8,743 nt of DNA from Candidatus Gallibacteroides avistercoris (GCA_018714665.1 DVNA01000104.1:1-8743); one strand, 5' to 3'; positions 1 to 6,856 are shown, numbered from the stretch's first letter. Notes: generated by a model from the sequence alone, not told the origin. Made by a program: numbers and translations.

Positions 1-1
1 A

Positions 2-1144
2 GGTGCTGCTTGTCAGTTCCTCGAATCCGGCCCCAATGTTTCAATCATAGCATTGGCCGATGTCTTTAAAGACAGACAGGACGGTTGTAGAAAAGTATTA
101 AAAGAAAACTATAATAATGAAGTCCCTGATGCCAATTGTTTTTTAGGCTTTGATGCGTATAAAAAAATTATGGCTATGCCAGAAGTAGATGTAGTCCTTT
201 TATGTACCCCAACTCATTTTAGACCAGAGCACTTCAAAGCTGCCGTAGAAGCAAAAAAACATGTATTTATGGAAAAACCTTGTGCTGTGGACCCTGTGGG
301 AATACGCACGGTAATTGCAGCAGCAAAGGTGGCGGAATCATTGGGCTTAACTGTAATTACGGGAAACCAACGCAGACATAGGCGTGATTATTGGGAAGCT
401 TATGTTAATGTCAGAAATGGTATGATTGGAGATATTGTATCCACCACTTGTCATTGGGATCAAGGAGCATGGTGGAATAAGAAAAAACGTCCGGAATGGT
501 CTGATATGGAATATTGTATAAGAAACTGGTTTAATATAAAATGGTTAAGTGGAGATCATATTCTTGATCAAGCGGTACATAATATAGATGTGGTTACTTG
601 GTTTATGGGAGATAAACCTAAATCGGCAACGGGATTCGGTGGCCGTTTGCGCCGTTTGACGGGCGATATATATGATAACTTTGCTTCGGATTATACTTAT
701 GAAGGGAATAAGCGAATGTTATGTACGGCAAGACAGATTGATGGATGCGAAGGAAATGTCTCAGAACAAATTCTTGGAACAAAAGGTGTTGCATTTCTAA
801 ATGATGGAAACAATATTTATTTTGAGGATTATAATGGTAATAAGATATGGAGTTATGATTATGAAAAGAAACCGGTAAAAAATCCATATAATCAAGAACA
901 TATACATTTGGTTGAATCAATCCGTTTGAATAAAAAAATAAATCAAGCGTTGGATCTGGCATATTCAACACAGGTTGCCATTTTAGGAAGAGAGGCTGCA
1001 TACACAGGAAAAAGAATAACCTGGGATGAGATTATGTCTTCCGAGCTTCGTTACGGTCCAACTGAATATAAGATGGCAGATCTTCCGGATTATCATGAAG
1101 GCGAAGCTCCGATTCCAGGAAAAGATCCTCAGGCCCCCATGTAA
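2..1144 (+). CDS. Gfo/Idh/MocA family oxidoreductase, 5'-truncated by window edge
   Basis: The reading frame is open from base 2. The first visible residues (GAACQFLESG...) look like the helix after the Rossmann glycine loop, so the true start, the GxGxxG loop and any export signal lie left of the window. A TTG at 53 is in frame but falls inside the second Rossmann strand (IIALADVF), so it is not a credible start. Visible marks of the family are the dinucleotide-domain strand VDVVLLCTPTHF, the MEKP motif (Lys codon 275-277; this Lys is usually catalytic), and D-Q-A-V-H in the C-terminal sheet domain, matching the D-x3-H of the family. The family oxidises or reduces sugars and cyclitols with NAD(P). 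The substrate is unknown. Related Bacteroidetes proteins often carry a Tat signal, but that region is not visible here. The gene converges on the cytochrome gene and is clearly more AT-rich than it. Family is certain; function is open. Confidence 0.93.
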   Translation, partial: GAACQFLESGPNVSIIALADVFKDRQDGCRKVLKENYNNEVPDANCFLGFDAYKKIMAMPEVDVVLLCTPTHFRPEHFKAAVEAKKHVFMEKPCAVDPVGIRTVIAAAKVAESLGLTVITGNQRRHRRDYWEAYVNVRNGMIGDIVSTTCHWDQGAWWNKKKRPEWSDMEYCIRNWFNIKWLSGDHILDQAVHNIDVVTWFMGDKPKSATGFGGRLRRLTGDIYDNFASDYTYEGNKRMLCTARQIDGCEGNVSEQILGTKGVAFLNDGNNIYFEDYNGNKIWSYDYEKKPVKNPYNQEHIHLVESIRLNKKINQALDLAYSTQVAILGREAAYTGKRITWDEIMSSELRYGPTEYKMADLPDYHEGEAPIPGKDPQAPM

Positions 1145-1175
1145 TGAAAGTTTATTAACTTTGTAAAATCAATAA

Positions 1176-1215
1176 AAATCTGCACGTTTTAGACAACCGT
1201 AAAACGTGCAGATTT
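1176..1215. terminator. Bidirectional hairpin terminator after the first Gfo gene
   Basis: A perfect 15-bp stem (AAATCTGCACGTTTT at 1176-1190 with its complement at 1201-1215) closes a 10-nt loop. It starts 31 bp past the stop of the + strand gene. The arms begin in A and end in T, as in bidirectional intrinsic terminators. The T-rich tail is better on the minus strand (TTTTTATTGATTTT) than on the plus strand (TTTATTAG). Confidence 0.88.
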
Positions 1216-1335
1216 ATTAGGAGTATATTCATGTGGAGAAATGAAGTCAAATTTTTATCCGCTTTATTTGTCAGCCTATTAATAGATAAAAACAAACTGA
1301 TAAAATGTAAGAAAATATAACAAGTATAGGTTGTA

Positions 1336-1381
1336 AATAAGATACGCCGTAATCCGGAAACGGATTACGGCGTATCTTATT
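1336..1381. terminator. Strong hairpin terminator between convergent genes
   Basis: A perfect 21-bp stem (1336-1356 with 1361-1381) is closed by a GAAA tetraloop, a GNRA loop on the + strand. On the + strand it is followed by TGTTTTTTGTTTTTTT, a strong U tract, so it should stop transcripts that read past the first hairpin. On the minus strand it lies 13 bp after the stop of the cytochrome-SUMF1 gene, but the tail there is weak (TTTACAACC). Confidence 0.92.
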
Positions 1382-1394
1382 GTTTTTTGTTTTT

Positions 1395-2966
1395 TTATGG
1401 ATTGTTTTCCGGCGTTTGCTCAGGCATATCGCACACCACCCTGAAACCTACGCTTTTGGTGTCAGAATACCACCAAATGCTTTTGGGCTGTTGGGGGTCG
1501 GTCTTTAACCAGTTGTCATGTTGTGAAGCTGCCCGGCTGGCACAACGTACATCGGCGGCATCGTTGGTGAAGTCTCCTCCTCTGACAACGTGTTCCGTTC
1601 CCGATTCAGGCCCTTTGGGGTCGGTAACATCCGTAGGAGTCTGTGCGTACGCATCGTCTGCATACCAGTCTGAACAGTATTCCATTACGTTACCCAACAT
1701 ATTTTTGAGCCCGAATGGGTTCGGCGATATTTTGGAGGGTTCCATCGATTTGCTGTTGCTGTTCTTGGCATACGCCACAAAGCTGTTGATGACGGCTGTA
1801 TCGGCATCGAAGAATTTGCGTATGAAGCCTTGATCCGAGAATTTTTTCGGGTTACCTTCAAAGAAGAAGGGGGTTTGTGTCCCTCCTCGGGCAGCGTATT
1901 CCCATTCTGCCTCTGTCGGTAACCGGTAGTGCTTGCCGGTGCGTTTGGATAGCCATTGGCAGAAAATTTCTGCGGCGTAATGGGTCATGGTAATGGCAGG
2001 ACGGTCTATTCCTCCCCAGCCCTGGTCGGGGAATCCGAACGGCGGAGTGGGCCCGCTGATGGCATCTACCTCCGGATCCGTGGCGTTATTGGCTCTGATA
2101 ACGTCCGGAGCAATACGGCCTTCTGACATGGTTTGTGCATAAAATGCCCAATACATATCCCACGTAACTTCAATTTCTCCCATGAAGAAGGGGCTGATGG
2201 TTACGTTACGTACCGGACCTTCGTTTTCCTTGCGGAAAGGTTCGTCTTCGGGACTTCCCATCTGGAATGTCCCTCCGGGGATGGCTATCATGTTAAACGA
2301 TACCGATGTGGTAGGGATTTTTTCAGTAAAGTTTTTGAACTCGGTAACGGGCGTTGCTTCTGTGTAAACTTCTTTGTTGTCTGTTTTTACAGCAGGCAGT
2401 CCTTCCATTTTGGCATGTATCATGTTGGGATCGTAATGTCCCACGGATAGGTGGCAACTGATACATTGCAAATCGAGTTTCTTCTCATTCTCATCGTAGT
2501 AGAGGTGTGCGGTTATTCCTTCGTCGTTTAGTTCCGGCGGGAATAGATTAGTGTGGCACTCCTTGCACGATTCGTTATATACGATTTTGGAGGCGTATTC
2601 TAAATTTTTTTTGCTTTCCCAATTTATTTTGGCGCTGTCCTTGGTCAGGTAAGACCAGAGGTCTTTCATGCCGGTTTTGGCTTTGGCCGAAAAGTATTTT
2701 ATGCCGTTGTTTTCAGGCGGAAGGTGGCACTCTACGCAATGTACACGTACGCCCGAGGGGCTATTCCCTCCGTGTGTGGAGAGTTTCCAACTATCTTCGG
2801 CATGAGGGTGAATATGGCAGATCTGGCATGATTCGTCGGTTGACGACTCTTTATAAATGTAATGTCCTCCGAGCATGACGATTATGCCCAACACAATTCC
2901 TGTTGAGAGAATAACTCCGTTACGTTTAAAAAATTTCTTTTTGGATCTGGATCCCATTGTTTTCAT
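1395..2966 (-). CDS. Tetraheme NapC/NirT-type cytochrome fused to SUMF1/FGE-like domain
   Basis: This 523-residue protein has a basic N-terminus, then one membrane segment (about 17-38). Next come four CxxCH heme sites at Cys47, Cys77, Cys134 and Cys168. The surrounding pattern (STHGGN, GVRVHCVECHLPP, KAKTGMKDLW, CISCHLSVGH) fits the NapC/NirT/NrfH family, which takes electrons from quinol at the outer face of the inner membrane. Heme 1 lacks the usual CHxM and reads CHIHPH. A linker (about 180-222) leads to a SUMF1/FGE-sulfatase-like domain (about 223-512) with IPGGTFQMGS, RLPTEAEWEYAARGG, MLGNVMEYCSDWY, VVRGGDF and VGFRVV. True FGE enzymes have two active-site cysteines after the GGS motif; here that stretch is GGDFTNDAADVRC and they are absent. 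No sulfatase gene is in the window. ATG at 2966 is taken as start; an in-frame ATG at 2957 is possible. It is the last gene of the minus-strand cluster. Domain calls are firm; the job of the fusion is inferred. Confidence 0.93.
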   Translation of the reverse strand: MKTMGSRSKKKFFKRNGVILSTGIVLGIIVMLGGHYIYKESSTDESCQICHIHPHAEDSWKLSTHGGNSPSGVRVHCVECHLPPENNGIKYFSAKAKTGMKDLWSYLTKDSAKINWESKKNLEYASKIVYNESCKECHTNLFPPELNDEGITAHLYYDENEKKLDLQCISCHLSVGHYDPNMIHAKMEGLPAVKTDNKEVYTEATPVTEFKNFTEKIPTTSVSFNMIAIPGGTFQMGSPEDEPFRKENEGPVRNVTISPFFMGEIEVTWDMYWAFYAQTMSEGRIAPDVIRANNATDPEVDAISGPTPPFGFPDQGWGGIDRPAITMTHYAAEIFCQWLSKRTGKHYRLPTEAEWEYAARGGTQTPFFFEGNPKKFSDQGFIRKFFDADTAVINSFVAYAKNSNSKSMEPSKISPNPFGLKNMLGNVMEYCSDWYADDAYAQTPTDVTDPKGPESGTEHVVRGGDFTNDAADVRCASRAASQHDNWLKTDPQQPKSIWWYSDTKSVGFRVVCDMPEQTPENNP

Positions 2967-2996
2967 TCTTTAATTTATCATCATCAATTTGTACAA

Positions 2997-3075
2997 AACT
3001 GTCTAAGATGATGTTTTTATACCGGATATCCTGTATGATGATAGGTCTTTCGGGAATAAAAAATCTTAGACAGTT
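2997..3075. repeat. 79-bp inverted-repeat element, MITE-like or mRNA hairpin
   Basis: Perfect 13-bp terminal inverted repeats (AACTGTCTAAGAT at 2997-3009 and its complement at 3063-3075) bound the element. Past a 4-nt bulge (GATG, 3010-3013) the pairing continues for 7 bp (TTTTTAT at 3014-3020 with ATAAAAA at 3056-3062). It fills half of the 164-bp gap between the Gfo and cytochrome genes. CATCATC at 2979-2985 can also pair with GATGATG at 3007-3013, which competes with the main stem near the cytochrome start. I see no clear target-site duplication. It may be a small mobile element or a structure that tunes expression of the last gene. Confidence 0.7.
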
Positions 3076-3130
3076 CTCATCTTCTTTTCAAAAGGGGGTA
3101 CACTTTTCTCAAATTTTGTCTGTTTCGAAA

Positions 3131-4438
3131 TTATTTAAGTTTATACCCTTTGCGATATTTGTATTCGTTAAGCATATGTTTTTCGGCTTCATCATCGTTT
3201 ACGAAATCTTCTTTGTCCGGATTCCATTTGATCGGTCGTTTCAGGTCGGTTGCCATATTTCCTAAGGTACACATTGTACAGGTACGGTGTCCTATTTCGA
3301 CCGGAGTACTCGGATCTTTGCGGGAGCGTACCGATTGTATGAAGTTTTCGAGATGGGGGGTTCCTGTTTCGTAGTTGCCGCCGGTTATTCTGGTGCCTTC
3401 CGGAATATTGAGTTCGGGAGAGGAGGCTTTATAATGTTCGCGTGATACCTCTATCCAACCCTCTGTTCCATAAAATTTGACCCCTTTGGTTCCGGCTTCG
3501 TTGAATTTTTCTTCTGTTAATCGTGTTCCGTTGTCGTAGATATAGGTCAAATATTTTTCATCTCCGTAGCCGGCCGGAATAATCTCGATCGGGCCACTGA
3601 GGTCTTTTCCCAATCCCCATTGGGCGATGTCGAACATATGGGCTCCCCAGTCGGTAGTATATCCTCCACCTGTTTCTTTGTACCATCTCCAACCACCCCA
3701 GTCCGATTCATTTTTTTCGGGATCTAATGAGATAACCGGATTCAACGAGGCATTGTAAGGGATATATTTGGGTAGAGGACCTAACCATAAATCCCAATTC
3801 AGGTCTTCCGGAATGGGTTGTTCCGGTAAATTATACGGGATGGGAGGCGCTCCTACGCAGGCCTTAACGTTCGTAACCAATCCGATTCTTCCTTCCCGTA
3901 CCATTTTGGTGGCGTGCTGGAATGCAATATCGTCTCGTTGTTGGCTGCCCACTTGCAGTATCCGTTTGTTTTTTCGGACGGCTTTTACCAGTTCTTTCCC
4001 TTCGGTAATGGTAAAGGTAAGCGGTTTTTCCAGATATACATCTTTTTTTGCCTTGCAGGCGGCGATAGCAATGCTCGCGTGCCAATGGTCGGGGGTGGCA
4101 ATAATGACAGCGTCGATGTCAGGGCGTTCCAACAAGTCCTGGTACCGCTCGTACATATCTACGTCGCTGGCCTGGTTCTTGTCTGCATAGAATTTGTCGA
4201 CTCTGCGCTTGAAGCGTTCTCTTTTGATGCCATAGACATCACAACCGGCAACTATTTTTACACCGGGGATGTTTAAAAATCCATTGACCAGGTACATGGC
4301 TTGTTGTCCTAATCCGATAGCTCCCATCCGAATGGTATCGCTTGGTGCCATCAGTTTGGCGTACGATGACGGGATAAAAGTCAATCCCATTAAACCGATA
4401 GCCGAACTACGAATGAATTCTCTTCTTGTAATTGCCAT
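3131..4438 (-). CDS. Tat-exported Gfo/Idh/MocA oxidoreductase
   Basis: This 435-residue protein starts with a twin-arginine signal (TRREFIR at 4-10, hydrophobic stretch to about 23, then SSYAK), so it should be exported folded with its cofactor bound. The Rossmann domain has GAIGLGQQA (39-47), DAVIIATPDHWH (109-120) and the EKP motif with Lys138. The C-terminal domain has WDLWLGP, WGGWRWY and TDWGAHMFDIAQW with Asp263 and His267, the usual catalytic D-x3-H. The family catalyses NAD(P)-linked oxidation or reduction of sugar hydroxyls. The length is normal. It lies 31 bp after the ThuA-like gene, in a pairing that recalls rhizobial thuA-thuB, where 3-ketosugars are made. The sequence is not close enough to claim that substrate. 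Start chosen because the Tat motif follows at once. Confidence 0.94.
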   Translation of the reverse strand: MAITRREFIRSSAIGLMGLTFIPSSYAKLMAPSDTIRMGAIGLGQQAMYLVNGFLNIPGVKIVAGCDVYGIKRERFKRRVDKFYADKNQASDVDMYERYQDLLERPDIDAVIIATPDHWHASIAIAACKAKKDVYLEKPLTFTITEGKELVKAVRKNKRILQVGSQQRDDIAFQHATKMVREGRIGLVTNVKACVGAPPIPYNLPEQPIPEDLNWDLWLGPLPKYIPYNASLNPVISLDPEKNESDWGGWRWYKETGGGYTTDWGAHMFDIAQWGLGKDLSGPIEIIPAGYGDEKYLTYIYDNGTRLTEEKFNEAGTKGVKFYGTEGWIEVSREHYKASSPELNIPEGTRITGGNYETGTPHLENFIQSVRSRKDPSTPVEIGHRTCTMCTLGNMATDLKRPIKWNPDKEDFVNDDEAEKHMLNEYKYRKGYKLK

Positions 4439-4469
4439 TTCTTTGTTATTGTGTGTTAGTTAGTATTTC

Positions 4470-5411
4470 TTATTCTATTTTGATGGTCGTACTGTATTGG
4501 GCCTTGTCTTCGGTCGGGAAGTTGTCGGGAACTTTTTGTTTTACTTTACCCGTTGCAGCCCATTCCGTACCACGTTGCAGCAGCGTAATGAAATCTATTG
4601 ATTCCAAACTGCGCATATCGTTGTCTCCTTCCCATAAATGGCCGCATACCCAATGGAATATTCTTCCTTTTCCGTATGTTAATGTAAAGATAACCGGTTC
4701 TTCTCTTTTACTGTTTACCGAATAGGCGGTTCCCAGAATGGTCATGTTTTTGGCCGGACCGCGTAATTGGTCGTACAGTTCGTCGTGTTCGCGCAGCCAA
4801 ACCTGAGGCAATCCCTTCATAATGGGATGCTGGGGATTTCGGTTTATCACTTTTATATCGCACCGGGCTCCATGCGAGCCTCCGATTCCCGGAGAATAAT
4901 CCAGTTTCAGTTTGCCGTTTTCCCAGTAGGCATAGGGACCCCATTTCTCGTTCCGGTCTCCCCAACCTCCTAATCCGATCATTTCGTTAAAGGCCGGCCA
5001 TTGAGGGAAACTGTTGTTAGAGGCGTGAATGATGACTACACCCCCTCCTTTCTTTACATATTTTTCAAAAGCCTCCTGAGTAGTTTTGGGCCAGTTATCA
5101 GTTGTGTTGTAGTCGAACAAGACTACGTCGTATTTGTCAAATGGTGCGGAAAAGTTTTTTACCTCCTCGGAGGTTGTTGTCAATACGATGTCTGTCTCAA
5201 ATATTTTTGCGGCATCCAATGCCTTTTTCATAAAAGGATGCGTTCTTTTCCAATCGTGGTTGTTTTGTCCCGAAATCAATAAGACTTTGATGCTTTTTTT
5301 TGCCGATACCTGAGTGGCCGTTATGCTTGGGAACAAGAATAGACAAATGACAATGATGCATTTATAATAAAAACATTTTTGAAATAAATTAAGCGAAAAT
5401 GTGTTTTTCAT
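4470..5411 (-). CDS. Secreted ThuA-like protein
   Basis: This 313-residue protein has a Sec signal (hydrophobic core at about 18-30, likely cleavage near TATQVSA, 31-37). The mature part is a ThuA-like domain with a class I amidotransferase-like fold. Marks are VLLISGQNNHDW (43-54), KGGGVVIIHASNNSFPQW (121-138), FNEMIGLGGWGDR (141-153), NPQHPIMKGLP, REHDELYDQLRGPAKNMTILGTA (207-229) and YGKGRIFHWVCGH (246-258). Conserved His52, His129, His209 and His253 may bind metal or substrate. Rhizobial ThuA works with a Gfo/Idh/MocA partner on trehalose-type disaccharides. Bacteroidetes have many ThuA-like proteins of unproven chemistry, often near Gfo genes and 3-ketosugar hydrolase-like (DUF1080) genes. 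It is the first gene of the minus-strand cluster. Family is secure; reaction unknown. Confidence 0.93.
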   Translation of the reverse strand: MKNTFSLNLFQKCFYYKCIIVICLFLFPSITATQVSAKKSIKVLLISGQNNHDWKRTHPFMKKALDAAKIFETDIVLTTTSEEVKNFSAPFDKYDVVLFDYNTTDNWPKTTQEAFEKYVKKGGGVVIIHASNNSFPQWPAFNEMIGLGGWGDRNEKWGPYAYWENGKLKLDYSPGIGGSHGARCDIKVINRNPQHPIMKGLPQVWLREHDELYDQLRGPAKNMTILGTAYSVNSKREEPVIFTLTYGKGRIFHWVCGHLWEGDNDMRSLESIDFITLLQRGTEWAATGKVKQKVPDNFPTEDKAQYSTTIKIE

Positions 5412-5489
5412 TCTTTCTTTAAATTGTGTTTTGTGTTCATTTTGATTATTTGGCTACTAAGGTATGGAAAATAAATATATTATCTATTA

Positions 5490-5537
5490 TGTGTAAACGT
5501 TATTTTGTGTTAACTTAAAGAGGGCAAGGTGTTAATT
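5490..5537. promoter_or_regulatory. Candidate operator repeats in the divergent intergenic region
   Basis: The 224-bp space between the ThuA-like gene (-) and the C11 peptidase gene (+) holds three similar 10-mers in the same direction: TGTGTAAACG (5490), TGTGTTAACT (5506) and GGTGTTAATT (5528). The first sits on the palindrome AACGTT and the second on GTTAAC. TGTAAACG resembles half of a LacI-family operator, which has a central CG, but the other half is poor. A weak -7-like box for the minus strand (TACCTTAG, 5464-5457) is the only promoter hint for the cluster. Suggestive only. Confidence 0.25.
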
Positions 5538-5604
5538 GTAAATGTATGACGGTTTTAAGAGAGAACTTTTCTCGGGGGGCGAATAAATTTACGGTAAAGA
5601 TTTG

Positions 5605-5612
5605 TATTTTTG
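5605..5612 (+). promoter_or_regulatory. Bacteroidetes-type -7 promoter element for the C11 peptidase gene
   Basis: TATTTTTG matches the TAnnTTTG consensus exactly and lies 23 bp before the ATG at 5636, giving a short leader. No clear TTG/TTTG -33 element stands at the expected distance; the upstream stretch is GGGGGGCGAATAAATTTACGG. The identical octamer precedes ruvA. Confidence 0.45.
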
Positions 5613-5635
5613 CCTGAGCTATAAGATACTATATT

Positions 5636-6856
5636 ATGGGCAGACGTTTTTTGTTTTATATAGGGGGCATTGTCCTTTCGTTTTTAGGGTTGGTTGCGTG
5701 CTCCGATGACAATAAGGGGGGGGAAGACATGAATCCGCCTTTGTCCAAAGCACAACATACGGTATTGATGTATATGGCGGTGGACAATTCGTTGTATTCG
5801 GAGACTTCTGATGTGTTGAACAAATTGTTGAGAGGAGTGAATATCTCTGGATTGAATAACTGTAATTTGGTTGTTTATCTGGATAATCTGGGGGAATTTC
5901 CCCGTTTGATGAGTGTCCGGATGGGAGACGGTGGTAAGGCAGAATGGCAGACGGTTTGTTCGTATGAAGAGCAGGATTCCTCTTCTCCCGAGGTGATGAA
6001 CAAGATTATTCAAGAGGTGGCATCTCGGTTTCCTTCTGATACGTACAGTCTGATTGTCAGTTCTCATGGAATGGGTTGGATTCCGATTGTCGATTCTTAT
6101 GCTATGGAGACTGCGCCCGAGGCAATGCCGCATCTGCCCGATGGAATTGGATTCTTGGATTCCTCTGTGGCGACGCGAGCATTCATTCAGGATAGAGGTA
6201 ATTGGATGGAAATAGATGAATTTTGTAGTGCTGTACCCGATGGGATGTTTGAATATATCCTGTTTGATGCCTGTTATATGGGTTGTGTAGAAATTGCCTA
6301 TGCATTACGGAATAAAACCGATTACCTTATTTTTTCTCCCGCAGAAGTTTTGGCCGAAGGGTTTCCGTATCATCTGTTGATGCGTTATATGCTTACTCCG
6401 GTACCGGATTTGCAGGCAATCTGCGAGGGGTATTTCAACTACTATGCAAGTAAAACGGGGGCAAACTGTTCGGCAACGGTTGCGTTGGTCGATTGTTCCC
6501 AGATGGAGGCTTTGGCCGCTGCCGTGCACGATGTCTTGTCGGAAAGCGACACGCGGGGAGCCATTGACAATTATTGGGAGGTGCAGCGTTACGACCGGCT
6601 GAGTGCCCGTATCTTGTTCGATCTGGATGACTATATGTCGAGGATAGGCGTCGCTTCGTACGACCGTTTTGCTTCTCAATTGGAGAAAACCGTCCTGTAT
6701 AAGGCGGCCACTCCTTCCATGCTGATGGGAAGCGGCGGGTTTTATATCAACCATTATAGCGGACTATCTACCTATATTTGGCAGGACCAGTACCAGAATC
6801 TGAATAGCGTTTACCGCCAGTTGGAGTGGTATAAAACCGTATATGAACAGCCGTAA
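5636..6856 (+). CDS. C11 (clostripain-family) cysteine-protease lipoprotein
   Basis: This 406-residue protein begins with a lipoprotein signal (MGRRF, hydrophobic 8-20, lipobox LVAC with Cys22). Cys22 is followed by SDDNK, an acidic start like the Bacteroidetes surface-export signal, so display on the cell surface is likely. The peptidase domain has TVLMYMAVDNSL (42-53), LIVSSHGMGW with catalytic His144, the conserved WMEIDEF segment, and YILFDACYMGCVE with catalytic Cys213. Family members cleave after Arg or Lys and often mature by self-cleavage between the two catalytic residues. In that interval the only basic residues are Arg181 and Arg187, unlike Parabacteroides PmC11, which cuts shortly after its His. 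Homologues of this type include fragipain and PmC11 of gut Bacteroidales. It is a single gene with its own promoter. A run of eight G lies at codons 27-30. Confidence 0.93.
   Translation: MGRRFLFYIGGIVLSFLGLVACSDDNKGGEDMNPPLSKAQHTVLMYMAVDNSLYSETSDVLNKLLRGVNISGLNNCNLVVYLDNLGEFPRLMSVRMGDGGKAEWQTVCSYEEQDSSSPEVMNKIIQEVASRFPSDTYSLIVSSHGMGWIPIVDSYAMETAPEAMPHLPDGIGFLDSSVATRAFIQDRGNWMEIDEFCSAVPDGMFEYILFDACYMGCVEIAYALRNKTDYLIFSPAEVLAEGFPYHLLMRYMLTPVPDLQAICEGYFNYYASKTGANCSATVALVDCSQMEALAAAVHDVLSESDTRGAIDNYWEVQRYDRLSARILFDLDDYMSRIGVASYDRFASQLEKTVLYKAATPSMLMGSGGFYINHYSGLSTYIWQDQYQNLNSVYRQLEWYKTVYEQP
5716..5723 (+). repeat. G8 homopolymer tract inside the C11 peptidase gene
   Basis: Eight consecutive G span the codons for Lys27, Gly28, Gly29 and Glu30, just after the lipidated Cys22. 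Loss of one G puts a TGA four codons later. Gain of one G leads to a TGA about 30 codons on. In both cases the catalytic domain is lost, so slippage here would switch the protein off. Confidence 0.95.

Noticed and set aside
53..55. TTG at 53 as the start of the first Gfo gene
   Set aside because: The frame is open upstream to base 2 and encodes conserved Rossmann-fold sequence there, so the gene is cut by the window rather than starting at this codon.
1231..1320. A 29-codon frame (MWRNEV...) with AGGAG seven bases before its ATG, between the two terminators
   Set aside because: It lies downstream of a terminator, has no recognised content, and Bacteroidetes rely little on Shine-Dalgarno sites, so the AGGAG adds little. 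Chance is the simpler reading.
1387..1833. 148-codon + strand frame opposite the SUMF1 domain
   Set aside because: It is antisense to a well-conserved domain and shows no family features; it also has no promoter or sensible start region.
4470..5411. Naming the ThuA-like and Gfo genes thuA and thuB for trehalose use
   Set aside because: Only family-level likeness can be seen; many Bacteroidetes ThuA-like and Gfo proteins act on other or unknown substrates, and no trehalose transporter or hydrolase is in the window.
5684..6133. 149-codon minus-strand frame opposite the C11 gene (and a similar one at 6305-6754)
   Set aside because: The conserved catalytic motifs are on the + strand; the antisense frames are His/Arg/Gln-rich shadows.
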